Of a stretch of DNA of 64,000 nucleotides, positions 23,497 to 31,433 are shown in pieces. A program made the translations under genes and the position numbers. The notes below the pieces were generated by a model. That model had not been told where the DNA came from and did not search any database. It saw nothing but the letters and a program-made list of their open reading frames with translations. The stretch spans positions 33,897-97,896 of the forward strand of contig NZ_CP022825.1 in NCBI RefSeq assembly GCF_002269255.1, given 5' to 3'. How positions within the stretch are numbered: the first letter of the stretch is position 1; each line of letters begins with the position of its first letter. This DNA comes from Klebsiella quasivariicola. GTDB lineage: Bacteria; Pseudomonadota; Gammaproteobacteria; Enterobacterales; Enterobacteriaceae.

Positions 23497-24027
23497 ATGC
23501 GCACAATGAAAGTCAACACCGCCACTCGTGAATCAGACGAACAGTTTAAAACAGATAAATATCTGCGCAGTGCCGTAACCAATGGTAAAGCTCGCCTGGA
23601 TTTTATCCCGGAGCTCTTTTTTACGCCGTTAGCCGATACTATGGCCGCGAACTGGTTACGCCAGCATTCTGAATACGACGGCGGTTCCTGGTCTTACTGG
23701 GTTATTCCACAGGGTGTCGGCGGGAATATTGCACCCAACAGCATCCAGTTCATTACCACGCAGACCGGATATATCGCACCTGAAGGTGAGCAGCGTTACA
23801 GGATGTGCATCCCGGGAAATTATTTCGAAGGTGAGGTCAGCGCTGATGCAGCAGGCATTATTGCCACGCTGATGATTATGAACAGGCTGTCATGGCACGT
23901 GGCTGAAATGGGGCCGCAATATGACCAGATCTGCAGGCGACTGGTTTCACGGCAGGATGCACTGAAGGATTATATCAGCATTATTCATCATCCCGAACGG
24001 CATTTAATATGGCGGGCAATTGATTAA
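23497..24027 (+). CDS. ArdB/KlcA-like antirestriction protein with extended N-terminus
   Basis: 176 residues. The N-terminus MRTMKVNTATRESDE resembles the shared NVNVK peptide of the proteins at 18217 and 20881. From residue about 35 the ArdB/KlcA pattern follows: RLDFIPELFFTPLADTMAANW, a W-S-Y-W-rich block, and GEVSADAAGIIATLMIMNRL, which aligns with VSADAAGIILTSLAINRRL of the protein at 9004. Probable inhibitor of type I restriction. It is the gene closest to oriT in the leading region, so the first to enter a recipient. Confidence 0.83.
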   Translation: MRTMKVNTATRESDEQFKTDKYLRSAVTNGKARLDFIPELFFTPLADTMAANWLRQHSEYDGGSWSYWVIPQGVGGNIAPNSIQFITTQTGYIAPEGEQRYRMCIPGNYFEGEVSADAAGIIATLMIMNRLSWHVAEMGPQYDQICRRLVSRQDALKDYISIIHHPERHLIWRAID

Positions 24028-24042
24028 TCACTTCCCTGTTCT

Positions 24043-24072
24043 GAAGACCTCATGAATGAGGTCTTCATTTTG
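24043..24072 (+). terminator. Terminator between convergent genes
   Basis: GAAGACCTCAT-GA-ATGAGGTCTTC followed by ATTTTGTT: a perfect 11-pair stem. It ends the ArdB-like transcript just before the 3' end of the convergent transglycosylase gene. Confidence 0.85.
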
Positions 24073-24544
24073 TTGTTAAAGATGACTGGCCGGCATTTTT
24101 ATTTTTCTTGATAGCGAGGTAGATGGCCTCAATCTTCCTGGCGTACTCCAGTCGTCGCATGGCCTGCCTGTCCGTTCTCCGGAACCCGGCGTTGTAGGCG
24201 CCGACTGCCTCCCAGCTGACTCCCCATTTTTTAAAAGCCAGTGCCAGATAATAAGCACCGGTGTAAATATTCAGACAGGCATCAGTCAGAAGGTGTCCCG
24301 GTTTAATACCGTACTGCGACAGTTCACCCTGGTGTTGCGAGTCGATCTGCATCAGTCCGGCACCGTAGCCAGCTCCCGGGTTTTTCCCGATGGCATTCAC
24401 CTTCCATTTAGACTCCTGCCATGAAATAGCCCGCAGCAGATCGGGATCTATTCGATAGTCCCGTCCTGCCATATCAAAACAATCCGCAGACCAGGCAGGC
24501 ATGGAAATTAAAAGCAGGGTGGCTAATACCAGTTGTTTTCTCAA
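24065..24544 (-). CDS. Conjugation lytic transglycosylase (gene X/VirB1 type)
   Basis: 159 residues. Signal peptide of about 20 residues (LVLATLLLISMPAWSA), then an SLT domain with catalytic E44 in SWQESKW, GLMQID and VGAYNAGF motifs. It cuts peptidoglycan in the periplasm to let the transfer apparatus assemble. This is the only tra-related gene on the minus strand, next to oriT, as orf169/gene X is in F and R1. Confidence 0.95.
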   Translation of the reverse strand: MRKQLVLATLLLISMPAWSADCFDMAGRDYRIDPDLLRAISWQESKWKVNAIGKNPGAGYGAGLMQIDSQHQGELSQYGIKPGHLLTDACLNIYTGAYYLALAFKKWGVSWEAVGAYNAGFRRTDRQAMRRLEYARKIEAIYLAIKKNKNAGQSSLTTK

Positions 24545-24642
24545 AAGACTCCCTCCGGGTCGATTCCTGCAAATACGTTAACCCAGACCAGAACCAGACT
24601 CAACAGATATGCACTCCTCACCAAAAAATCACCACACACTAC

Positions 24643-24660
24643 GCAAAATTAAAATTTTGC
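24643..24660. repeat. oriT inverted repeat beside nic
   Basis: Perfect arms GCAAAATT/AATTTTGC with a two-base centre, nine bases from the predicted nick. It is equivalent to the F hairpin used by TraI for recognition and for closing the transferred strand. Confidence 0.88.
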
Positions 24661-24729
24661 AGATTGCTATTTGGAAACAGTGAGTTAACGTGGCTTATAT
24701 TATTTTATTTAATATAAGCTAATGTGTTA

Positions 24730-24936
24730 GTGAATCAAAAACGATTCACTGACGATTCATAGGTAATTCGATAACGAATCGTTTACGATTCATTTTATTG
24801 GAATCAGAGAGTTAAGATGAATTGACTTGTAATTCAATTCATGATGTGATTTGCATAGTGAATTGCAAAAGAAAGGCCTGAGACATGATTCAATTCACGA
24901 ATCAAATTGCAAGTCCTTCGCATGGTTTTGAATCTG
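24730..24936. promoter_or_regulatory. TraM-binding sites (phased GANTC motifs) and traM promoter region
   Basis: GANTC pentamers start at 24732, 24743, 24754, 24776, 24787 and 24801, mostly at multiples of 11 bases, so on one face of the helix. More occur at 24887, 24899 and 24930. GANTC is the core recognised by F TraM. The first cluster corresponds to the high-affinity site near nic; the second overlaps the traM promoter, where TraM represses itself. Confidence 0.8.
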
Positions 24937-24976
24937 AGAAATAGATACAGGTTTTGATTTTAATAAGGAGATCGAG

Positions 24977-25366
24977 ATGGGTAAAGTGCAGGCCTACCCC
25001 AGTGATGAGGTGTGTGAGAAAATTAATGCGATTGTGGAAAAACGCAGAATGGAGGGGGCCAAGGATAAGGATGTCAGCTTTTCCAGTATATCTACAATGT
25101 TACTTGAGTTAGGCTTACGTGTTTATGAAGCTCAGATGGAACGTAAAGAGTCTGGTTTCAACCAGATGGCATTCAACAGAGCATTACTTGAAAGTGTTGT
25201 GAAAACACAATTTTCAGTGAATAAAATTCTGGGTATTGAGTGCCTGAGTCCTCATGTTAAAGATGATCCCCGGTGGCAATGGAAGAGTATGGTTCTGAAT
25301 ATCCAGGAGGATGTTCAGGAAGCCATGCGAAATTTTTTTCCTGATGAAGATGCTGAGGAAGAGTAA
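24977..25366 (+). CDS. traM: TraM relaxosome accessory protein
   Basis: 129 residues. N-terminal ribbon-helix-helix DNA-binding part (MGKVQAYPSDEVCEKINAIV), a helical tetramerisation region (from about 60), and an acidic C-terminus ending PDEDAEEE. It binds GANTC sites at oriT as tetramers and contacts the C-terminal tail of TraD, linking relaxosome and transferosome. The start has AAGGAGATCGAG upstream. Own promoter, autoregulated. Confidence 0.96.
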   Translation: MGKVQAYPSDEVCEKINAIVEKRRMEGAKDKDVSFSSISTMLLELGLRVYEAQMERKESGFNQMAFNRALLESVVKTQFSVNKILGIECLSPHVKDDPRWQWKSMVLNIQEDVQEAMRNFFPDEDAEEE

Positions 25367-25532
25367 TTTAAGATTTTTCGTAATAATGAAGCTAATAGTG
25401 TTAGTTTGCAGGAATTCATTCATTGTATATGTGATTATTCTAAGGATGGTTTAAAATTCAGTGTAAAGATCTGCTCATATTAGATGATTTTGTTGTGTGT
25501 AGGTTTTATAATTGGGATGTAGTTTAAAATTT

Positions 25533-25607
25533 AAAAAACATTGGTGTAGAGAGATACGAGCTCTCTACACCAACTATCCATAGAAACCTTCTAAGGAGGC
25601 ACCTATG
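25533..25607 (-). ncRNA. finP: FinP antisense RNA
   Basis: Opposite the traJ leader on the minus strand. Stem-loop I has arms CATAG/CTATG enclosing CCTCCTTAGAAGG, which covers the traJ ribosome site. Stem-loop II has perfect 13-base arms TTGGTGTAGAGAG and CTCTCTACACCAA, followed by TGTTTTTT, a rho-independent end. It blocks traJ translation and is stabilised by FinO, encoded at 59054. Ends are approximate. Confidence 0.88.
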
Positions 25608-26279
25608 TGTGCGATGGATCGTAGTCAAATCATGGTGTACAGTCAATCGGAAATCATCAATCATCTTGAGGATTTGCTTTCAATCTCATCAAGTCAATCC
25701 TTCGTACGCGATGCCCAAGGGGAGTTAATTTATTTGAGCCCTCCTTTTGAAAGAACTGTCCTGAATGGCAATGAATTAAACATATGGTTTTCATCTATCC
25801 CAGTTAATGTTCGGGTAGACTTGTTTAACGCCGAGCTGAATTCTTTATCAGGAATGGGGCCATTTGTTTTTAAGAACGTTAAATCAATAGGTTGTTTGCT
25901 AACAATATTAATTGAATGCATCTCAGTCAATAATGTTAAATTTGTGCGATGGGTGTTTTTTTTAGAATCCACAAATTTTTTATCTTTGGGTGACGAATAT
26001 TTTCGAGCCTCTGTGGAAATTGATGATATCTTTTGTATGAGAAAAAAAGTGGATTTAGATTTCTGGAAGGTTTTTAATTTGTATGCATATGGGTTTACGA
26101 TATCAAAAATTTGTGGCTCTACAAAATTGACTGAAGACAAGGTGAAGAAACTAATAAGGAAAATTAAAACTGATTGTTTTGTAAGTGACAGGGATTGCTT
26201 AGGATTGTTGGTATTGAATACATTTAATTATTGTCAGCTTGCATTTAATATAATTAAGATTCTATCTGGTAAATGTTAA
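25605..26279 (+). CDS. traJ: TraJ, activator of the tra operon
   Basis: 224 residues, starting MCAMDRSQIM after AAGGAGG. N-terminal PAS-like region (SFVRDAQGELIYLSPPFERT) and C-terminal helix-turn-helix (YGFTISKICGSTKLTEDKVK). TraJ overrides H-NS silencing at the traY promoter. The gene is A+T-rich compared with its neighbours and strongly diverged from F TraJ, as usual for this allele-specific regulator. Its leader is the target of FinP. Confidence 0.92.
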   Translation: MCAMDRSQIMVYSQSEIINHLEDLLSISSSQSFVRDAQGELIYLSPPFERTVLNGNELNIWFSSIPVNVRVDLFNAELNSLSGMGPFVFKNVKSIGCLLTILIECISVNNVKFVRWVFFLESTNFLSLGDEYFRASVEIDDIFCMRKKVDLDFWKVFNLYAYGFTISKICGSTKLTEDKVKKLIRKIKTDCFVSDRDCLGLLVLNTFNYCQLAFNIIKILSGKC

Positions 26280-26288
26280 TATTATGTT

Positions 26289-26317
26289 AATTGCGCGCAC
26301 TTTTAGTGCGCGCAATT
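26289..26317. promoter_or_regulatory. Perfect inverted repeat between traJ and traY
   Basis: AATTGCGCGCAC and GTGCGCGCAATT, 12-base perfect arms around TTTTA, lying 10 bases after the traJ stop and about 100 before traY. No T-run follows. It could be the traJ terminator or the binding site for an activator of the main tra promoter (a TraJ site in related plasmids is an inverted repeat upstream of traY). Confidence 0.6.
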
Positions 26318-26416
26318 GTGAAAATAATTTACTCAATATTCCTCCATGATTTATTTACTTTTTACTTTGCCAATGTAAAATTTTTTAAGAGTTGGTAATC
26401 TTATTTTGGAGGTCGA

Positions 26417-26635
26417 TTGGAAAGAGCGATTAGGAGTAACGCACGACCTGCGCCTGGAAAAAATGTGCTTTTGAAACTGGATGAAGAAACTAATCGTCGA
26501 CTCATCAAAGCAAAAGACAGAAGCAGAAGAAGTAAAACATCCGAGGCCTATTTGAGACTGAAAGATCATCTTGAGCGGTTTCCGGACTTTTATAACTCAG
26601 AACTAACCGTACCAGGAGGTGAGCAGGAAGTGTGA
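26417..26635 (+). CDS. traY: TraY relaxosome DNA-binding protein (single-domain type)
   Basis: 72 residues from a TTG start preceded by GGAGG; a rare start, and no ATG or GTG is available upstream. One ribbon-helix-helix unit (GKNVLLKLDEETNRRLIKAK), then RSRRSKTSEAYLRLKDHLERFPDFYNSE. F TraY carries two such units, R1/R100 TraY one; this is the latter type. It binds oriT and the traY promoter, assists TraI nicking, and heads the long tra transcript. Confidence 0.92.
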   Translation: MERAIRSNARPAPGKNVLLKLDEETNRRLIKAKDRSRRSKTSEAYLRLKDHLERFPDFYNSELTVPGGEQEV

Positions 26636-26696
26636 TTTAACATCATAGTCATAAATCTGTTTTATATATCAACCATTCTTTTTAAAGGAAATAAAT

Positions 26697-27065
26697 ATGA
26701 ATGCTGTATTAAGTGTTCAGGACACTGCTGTCTCTGAAGAAACCAAGCCGTCTTTTCTGTCCCGCGTTTTCAACAAAAAGAAAGCCCTGAAAGTTGCTAA
26801 AGTTGCGCTGCCGGTTGCTGCTCTTGCGGCATTCTTCCCGGATGCAGCGATGGCCACCACCACTGCACCGGACCTGATGAAGTCCGGTGATATGACCGTT
26901 AAAGGTACCTTCGGTAAGTCTTCCAGCGTGGTCAAATGGGTGGTGCTGGCTGAAGTTATCGCAGGTGGCATCATGTACATGATGACCAAGAACGTGAAAT
27001 TCCTGTTCGGCTTCGCCATTATTTCCACCTTTATCACCATCGGTATGTCCGTCGCCGGTTACTGA
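26697..27065 (+). CDS. traA: TraA propilin
   Basis: 122 residues. It has a long 53-residue leader with cleavage after FFPDAAMA, leaving a mature pilin of 69 residues starting TTTAPDLMKSGDM. The core GTFGKSSSVVKWVVLAEVIA and MYMMTKNVKFLFGFAIIS is almost the same as in F pilin. Insertion needs TraQ (43347). Ribosome site AAAGGAAATAA. The mature N-terminus is Thr rather than the Ala of F, which matters for TraX acetylation. Confidence 0.96.
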   Translation: MNAVLSVQDTAVSEETKPSFLSRVFNKKKALKVAKVALPVAALAAFFPDAAMATTTAPDLMKSGDMTVKGTFGKSSSVVKWVVLAEVIAGGIMYMMTKNVKFLFGFAIISTFITIGMSVAGY

Positions 27066-27078
27066 CAGGGAATACGTG

Positions 27079-27384
27079 ATGACGGGAGACGAATTAAAGA
27101 AATACCGTTTCCCGGAAACACTGACTAACCAGTCCCGCTGGTTTGGTTTATATCTCGATGAACTTATCCCGGCCGTGATTTGTCTCGGCTGGGGTTTCTG
27201 GACCAGCAAGTTCATATTTGGTATGGCCGCAGCGGTACTGGTTTTCTGGGGTATCAAGAAACTGAAAAAAGGGCGGGGCAGCTCCTGGCTACGCGACCTG
27301 ATTTACTGGTATCTGCCAACCTCCCTTCTTAAAGGTTTCTTTCATGATGTTCCGGACTCCTGTTTCCGGCAGTGGATTAAATAA
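27079..27384 (+). CDS. traL: TraL pilus assembly protein
   Basis: 101 residues from the ATG at 27079 (a GTG one codon earlier is in frame). YRFPETLTNQSRWFGLYLDE, then two membrane helices and RGSSWLRDLIYWYLP, typical of TraL/VirB3-like components of the F-type secretion system in the inner membrane. Follows traA by 13 bases. Confidence 0.94.
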   Translation: MTGDELKKYRFPETLTNQSRWFGLYLDELIPAVICLGWGFWTSKFIFGMAAAVLVFWGIKKLKKGRGSSWLRDLIYWYLPTSLLKGFFHDVPDSCFRQWIK

Positions 27385-27403
27385 ATCAACGGGGAAATAA
27401 CAT

Positions 27404-27970
27404 ATGGAACATGGTGCCAGGCAAGATACCACGCGTGTTATCGCCGTGGGATTTATCTGTCTGGGGACGCTTTTTACCCTCAGTCTTGCGACAAATATCA
27501 TTCAGGGCATTAATAACTACCGCCTTCAGACAGAACAGAAAGTGGCGGTGACGCCGATGTTGTTCAGTGCACCGTTTGCGGTTTCACAGAATCAGGCCGA
27601 CGCCTCTTATATTGAACAGCTGGGGCTGAGTTTTATTGCGCTGCGCCTAAATGTCACACCAGAAACGGTTGATGCCCAGCATCAGCAACTGCTCCGGTAT
27701 GTATTACCCGCCTCGCAGAACAGCCTTAAGGTCCAGTTGGCTGAAGATGCGAAGCGGATAAAAGACAATAATGTGAACTCCACTTTTTATATGACCTCTG
27801 CCCGTGCGTACCCGGCTGAGAACCGCGTTGATTTCCGTGGAGAGCTGAAAACGTGGATTGGGGATTCGAAGCCCTACAGCGAAATTAAAACTTATGTCCT
27901 GCAGTTTTACCGTGTTGATGGTGTCAGCTGGCTGGCACGGTTTGGAGAAGTAAATAATGAAAAAAATTAA
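27404..27970 (+). CDS. traE: TraE pilus assembly protein (VirB5/VirB8-like position)
   Basis: 188 residues. One N-terminal membrane helix (VIAVGFICLGTLFTLSLATNI) and a periplasmic domain (AVTPMLFSAPFAVS, FYMTSARAYPAENRVDFRGE). In F-type systems TraE is the VirB8-like inner-membrane scaffold. It overlaps traK by 14 bases. Confidence 0.94.
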   Translation: MEHGARQDTTRVIAVGFICLGTLFTLSLATNIIQGINNYRLQTEQKVAVTPMLFSAPFAVSQNQADASYIEQLGLSFIALRLNVTPETVDAQHQQLLRYVLPASQNSLKVQLAEDAKRIKDNNVNSTFYMTSARAYPAENRVDFRGELKTWIGDSKPYSEIKTYVLQFYRVDGVSWLARFGEVNNEKN

Positions 27971-28697
27971 CCCGTTATTTATTTCAGGCTGTCTGCTGTT
28001 GGTCGCCCCCGCGATGTCCGCGACCCTCAGCGGTACGCTGGCGCCGACAGTGGTCCCCCTGACCAATGGCGGTCAGGCCAATATTGCTGTGAGCAACACT
28101 GACCCGAACCTTTTTACTGTACCCGGGGACCGTATCACCGCGATTAACAGTCTCGACGGCGGCCTGACCAACCAGGAGCAGACCGACAGCGGTGGCGCCA
28201 TTCTGGCCACCGTCAGTAAAAAGCCGTTCACCTTTATCGTGGAAACTGAGCGCGGCCTGAACTTCTCCATCCGTGCCGTGCCCCGTGCGGGCTCAGGCCG
28301 GACAATTCAGCTGGTCAGCGAGCTGGCGGGGACACCCGGTCCGGCAAAAGCCTGGGAAGAGTCGAACCCCTATGAATCGTTACTGGTTTCGCTGAATCGC
28401 GCCGTGCGCCAGGGCAGCGTACCCGATGAGTATCAGTCTGTCCCCGTCACCTCTGAAGTGCTGCAGGCGCCGGCTGGTCTGCGCGCCACTGCCGACAGGG
28501 TCTGGGTCGGGCACCACCTGAAAGTCGTCCGTTACAGTCTGGATAACGTCTCCCTGTCGCCCCGCATGGTGCGTGAAAGCGATTTCTGGCAGCCCGGAAC
28601 ACGTGCCGTCATGTTCAGTACCCCGGCGGGCCTGCTGACTGCCGGTGGTCGCATGCAGATCTGGGTCACGACGTCAGATGAAGGAGTGAAGCGCTGA
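27957..28697 (+). CDS. traK: TraK, secretin-like outer-membrane channel component
   Basis: 246 residues. Signal peptide (PLFISGCLLLVAPAMSA), then beta-rich TraK/VirB9-like domains with IAVSNTDPNLFTVPGDRI and a C-terminal FWQPGTRAVMFSTPAGLLTA. It forms the core complex ring with TraB and TraV. It overlaps traE and shares its last base with the traB start. Confidence 0.95.
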   Translation: MKKINPLFISGCLLLVAPAMSATLSGTLAPTVVPLTNGGQANIAVSNTDPNLFTVPGDRITAINSLDGGLTNQEQTDSGGAILATVSKKPFTFIVETERGLNFSIRAVPRAGSGRTIQLVSELAGTPGPAKAWEESNPYESLLVSLNRAVRQGSVPDEYQSVPVTSEVLQAPAGLRATADRVWVGHHLKVVRYSLDNVSLSPRMVRESDFWQPGTRAVMFSTPAGLLTAGGRMQIWVTTSDEGVKR

Positions 28698-30121
28698 TGG
28701 CCAACTTCAACACGCTGATCAAACGTAAGCAATATATCTGGCTGGGACTCATTCTGGCGGGCGGCGCGGCAGCCGTTGGGGGCGGGCTGTATCTTTCTGA
28801 TCTGAACATGAGCTCTGATGAGGAAGCCCCGGCTCAGGGCGAACCCGCGCCGGATATGACCGGGGTGGTCGACAGCAGCTTCAACAGTAAGGTGGAGCAG
28901 CACGCGACCACCGAAATGCAGGCGACTGCCGCAGATCTCAACAAGCGTTTTGAGTCCCTGCAGGGGGAAGTGGACCTGCTGAGTAAGGCGCGAACCGCTG
29001 ATCAGATACGTATCGACAAGCTCAGCAGCGATAATGAATCCATGCAGAATCAGCTGAAGGCGCTGGGCGTAAAACCGGCTGTCTCTGGTGGCGAGCCCGC
29101 GCCGACCCCTCCGTCACCGCCACCCGGTCCGGAAGGTGAGCCGCAGCCAGCCAGTTATCCGCCGCAGACCGGCGCCGCGGTACCGCCTCCGACGGCATTC
29201 TATCCGGGGACTGGTATGACACCGCCGCCGCAGGTCAGCTACCAGTCTGTGCCGGTACCAAACCAGATACAGCGTAAAACGTTCAGTTACGACAAAGGAA
29301 AGAACGCGAAGTCATTGCCGTACATTCCGTCGGGGAGCTTTGCAAAAAGCATGCTTATCGAGGGGGCAGATGCCAACGCGTCTGTTACCGGGAATGAATC
29401 CACTGTACCGATGCAGCTGCGTATCACCGGTCGCGTGGAAATGCCAAACAGCAAAACCTACGACCTGACAGGGTGTTTTGTGGGGCTTGAAGCCTGGGGC
29501 GACGTATCGAGTGAGCGCGCCATTGTCCGGACCCGCAATATCAGCTGTATCAAAGGTGATAAAACCATCGATCAGCCCATTAACGGCCACGTGTCCTTTA
29601 TGGGGAAAAACGGGGTTAAGGGAGAGGTGGTGATGCGTAACGGAAAAATCCTCGGCTGGGCATGGGGGGCCGGTTTTGTTGACGGGATTGGTCAGGGAAT
29701 AGAGCGTGCTTCTCAGCCGGCTGTCGGGCTGGGTGCCACGGCGACGCTCGGTGCAGCTGATGTGCTCAAAATGGGCGTAGGCGGTGGTGCATCTAAAGCT
29801 GCGCAGACGCTGAGCGAGTACTACATCAAAAGGGCCGAGCAGTATCACCCGGTCATTCCGATTGGTGCCGGTAACGAAGTGACCGTCGTGTTCCAGGATG
29901 GTTTTCAGCTGAAAACCATTGATGAACTGGAAGCGGAAAAGAACGGGCAACAGCAGGCTCAGAATCAGGAGGCGGAGCCGGCACCGCAGGCTGATGCACA
30001 TCGTCAGTCAGGCGGCGGTATGAACGGATTCAATACTGACGAGATGCTGAAGAAGCTGGGCAAACTTGATCCGCGTGAGTTCTCTCCGGGCGCAGCGCCG
30101 CAGGGGGAAAATAATGGCTAA
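28697..30121 (+). CDS. traB: TraB core-complex protein (VirB10-like)
   Basis: 474 residues. A membrane helix at about 12-34, a coiled coil near 55-115 (MQATAADLNKRFESLQGEVD), a proline-rich stretch at about 135-195 that spans the periplasm, then the conserved VirB10-like C-terminal domain (YIPSGSFAKSMLIEGADA, LRITGRVEMPNSKTYDLTGC). It spans both membranes and senses energy from the cytoplasmic ATPases. It overlaps both neighbours. Confidence 0.95.
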   Translation: MANFNTLIKRKQYIWLGLILAGGAAAVGGGLYLSDLNMSSDEEAPAQGEPAPDMTGVVDSSFNSKVEQHATTEMQATAADLNKRFESLQGEVDLLSKARTADQIRIDKLSSDNESMQNQLKALGVKPAVSGGEPAPTPPSPPPGPEGEPQPASYPPQTGAAVPPPTAFYPGTGMTPPPQVSYQSVPVPNQIQRKTFSYDKGKNAKSLPYIPSGSFAKSMLIEGADANASVTGNESTVPMQLRITGRVEMPNSKTYDLTGCFVGLEAWGDVSSERAIVRTRNISCIKGDKTIDQPINGHVSFMGKNGVKGEVVMRNGKILGWAWGAGFVDGIGQGIERASQPAVGLGATATLGAADVLKMGVGGGASKAAQTLSEYYIKRAEQYHPVIPIGAGNEVTVVFQDGFQLKTIDELEAEKNGQQQAQNQEAEPAPQADAHRQSGGGMNGFNTDEMLKKLGKLDPREFSPGAAPQGENNG

Positions 30122-30710
30122 GTCTCTCATTACTGCTGTTCTGTCAGCACTGCGCTGGGCTCACTGGCTGGTTAAGTGTGCGGTGGTGTATCCGCTGGCC
30201 ATGATGATGTTACTGGTTGTTCTGGTGTTCCGGACGGGACCGTACACGTTCGGCCAGACGCTGGTGAAAACCGTAGAGTCTGTGCAGCAGGAGGGATATG
30301 TCATTCAGGACTGCACGGGGCCGAAAGAACTTAATGGTGATGCGGTGAACACACCACTGCCTCCGGTTTTACAGGAAGACTGCACCACCGTCAGTACGGA
30401 TGCGGCAGGGTATGCAGCATATATCGACCAGAGCTATACGCATAATATTCTCTGGCTCTGGCTGCTGATGGCGGTGGTGTTTACCGGGATCGCTGTGGTT
30501 TTCCGTCGGACTCCTGTCCGCAGGGGGATCATACGGAAAAACGGTGTTGTCGTCGGAGAGTCTGGTTCGGGTTCTTCAAGGCTGATTCTAGCCCGATCTG
30601 ATGTCAGCCAGATTAAGCGTGTTTACGATGAAATGAGTCCGGGTGAAGGGGATAAATTTGTTCGGGCGATTAAGGAAAATACCCAAATCAGGATGAACCT
30701 GAAGAAATAA
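30114..30710 (+). CDS. traP: TraP-like membrane protein
   Basis: 198 residues from the ATG at 30114, which overlaps the end of traB by eight bases; the longer frame lies inside traB. Two membrane helices (YPLAMMMLLVVLVF and ILWLWLLMAVVFTGIAVVF) flank a periplasmic loop with two cysteines, followed by a charged cytoplasmic tail. Position after traB and topology match F TraP, thought to stabilise TraB; sequence identity with F was not established. Confidence 0.8.
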   Translation: MAKSLITAVLSALRWAHWLVKCAVVYPLAMMMLLVVLVFRTGPYTFGQTLVKTVESVQQEGYVIQDCTGPKELNGDAVNTPLPPVLQEDCTTVSTDAAGYAAYIDQSYTHNILWLWLLMAVVFTGIAVVFRRTPVRRGIIRKNGVVVGESGSGSSRLILARSDVSQIKRVYDEMSPGEGDKFVRAIKENTQIRMNLKK

Positions 30711-30732
30711 CCGATAAATAGCGAGAAATATC

Positions 30733-31302
30733 ATGAAGGAATTAATGCTGTTAATTCCTCTGGGCAGCGCTTTGCTCTTAACCGGGTGTGCGGGCACAGA
30801 GACCGAATTTCAATGTAATGCCACGACGTCGGATACCTGTATGACGATGGAACAGGCAAATGAAAAAGCGAAGCTGAAAGAGGAACGCAGTGATGCAAAG
30901 CCGGCTGCGGCCGGGTTGCCACAACTGGCTGAGGGTAATTTCAGAACAACGTCAGTTAATTCGTACCCGTTGCCGCCACAGCCAAATTTAATGCAGTCAA
31001 GAACAACGACAACGGTACCGACTAATACAGTAACGTCAGGATTGCTGACGAATAACAGAATAGTCAGTGCGCCGGTATATCGGCCCGTGGCTGTAACGCC
31101 AGCTGTTCGGCCGGTGAGTGTATCAACTTATACATCACCGGTGACGGCTCCTGGTAACTATCCCCGGCCATTAAGAAAAGGGGAGGAGACAACGTCATTG
31201 TGGATAGCGCCGTATGTGGATGCAGATGATGTATATCATCAGCCGGCAACGGTTCTTTTTGTCGTAAAACCATCGGCGTGGGGACAACCTCGCCTTAATT
31301 GA
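30733..31302 (+). CDS. traV: TraV outer-membrane lipoprotein (VirB7-like)
   Basis: 189 residues with a lipobox LLLTGC: C19 becomes the lipidated N-terminus. FQCNATTSDTCMTMEQANEK carries the two further cysteines typical of TraV. A long Thr/Pro/Val-rich middle follows and then RKGEETTSLWIAPYVDADDV. It anchors TraK to the outer membrane. A hairpin (GGCGCCA/TGGCGCT) just after the stop could reduce read-through. Confidence 0.94.
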   Translation: MKELMLLIPLGSALLLTGCAGTETEFQCNATTSDTCMTMEQANEKAKLKEERSDAKPAAAGLPQLAEGNFRTTSVNSYPLPPQPNLMQSRTTTTVPTNTVTSGLLTNNRIVSAPVYRPVAVTPAVRPVSVSTYTSPVTAPGNYPRPLRKGEETTSLWIAPYVDADDVYHQPATVLFVVKPSAWGQPRLN

Positions 31303-31433
31303 TTTACGGCGCCATTACTGGCGCTGCAGTAAGTTTTCATTTCTGAATTAAAACGAGTGCCCTCTGCGTTGAAAGGGATGGGCGGTAGCGTGTGAAATGA
31401 ACGTCGATAACGAAAAATGAAAGGATTTGAAAA

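Larger units (their letters stand above)
24545..24976. other. oriT: oriT region (nic, TraI hairpin, TraM sites)
   Basis: About 430 A+T-rich bases between gene X and traM. Read on the minus strand, TTTTGCGTAGTGTGTGGTGA corresponds to the F nicking sequence TTTGCGTGGGGTGTGGTGCT. The nick should fall between GTGT and GGTGA, that is between 24634 and 24633. Next to it, GCAAAATT-AA-AATTTTGC (24643-24660) is the perfect inverted repeat contacted by TraI. The TraM-binding tract follows. Polarity: the leading region to the left enters first and the tra genes enter last. Confidence 0.92.

Noticed and set aside
24730..24936. Repeated GANTC/CAATTC motifs as replication iterons
   Set aside because: Their place between nic and traM and the 11-base phasing fit TraM-binding sites; the replicon is at the other end.
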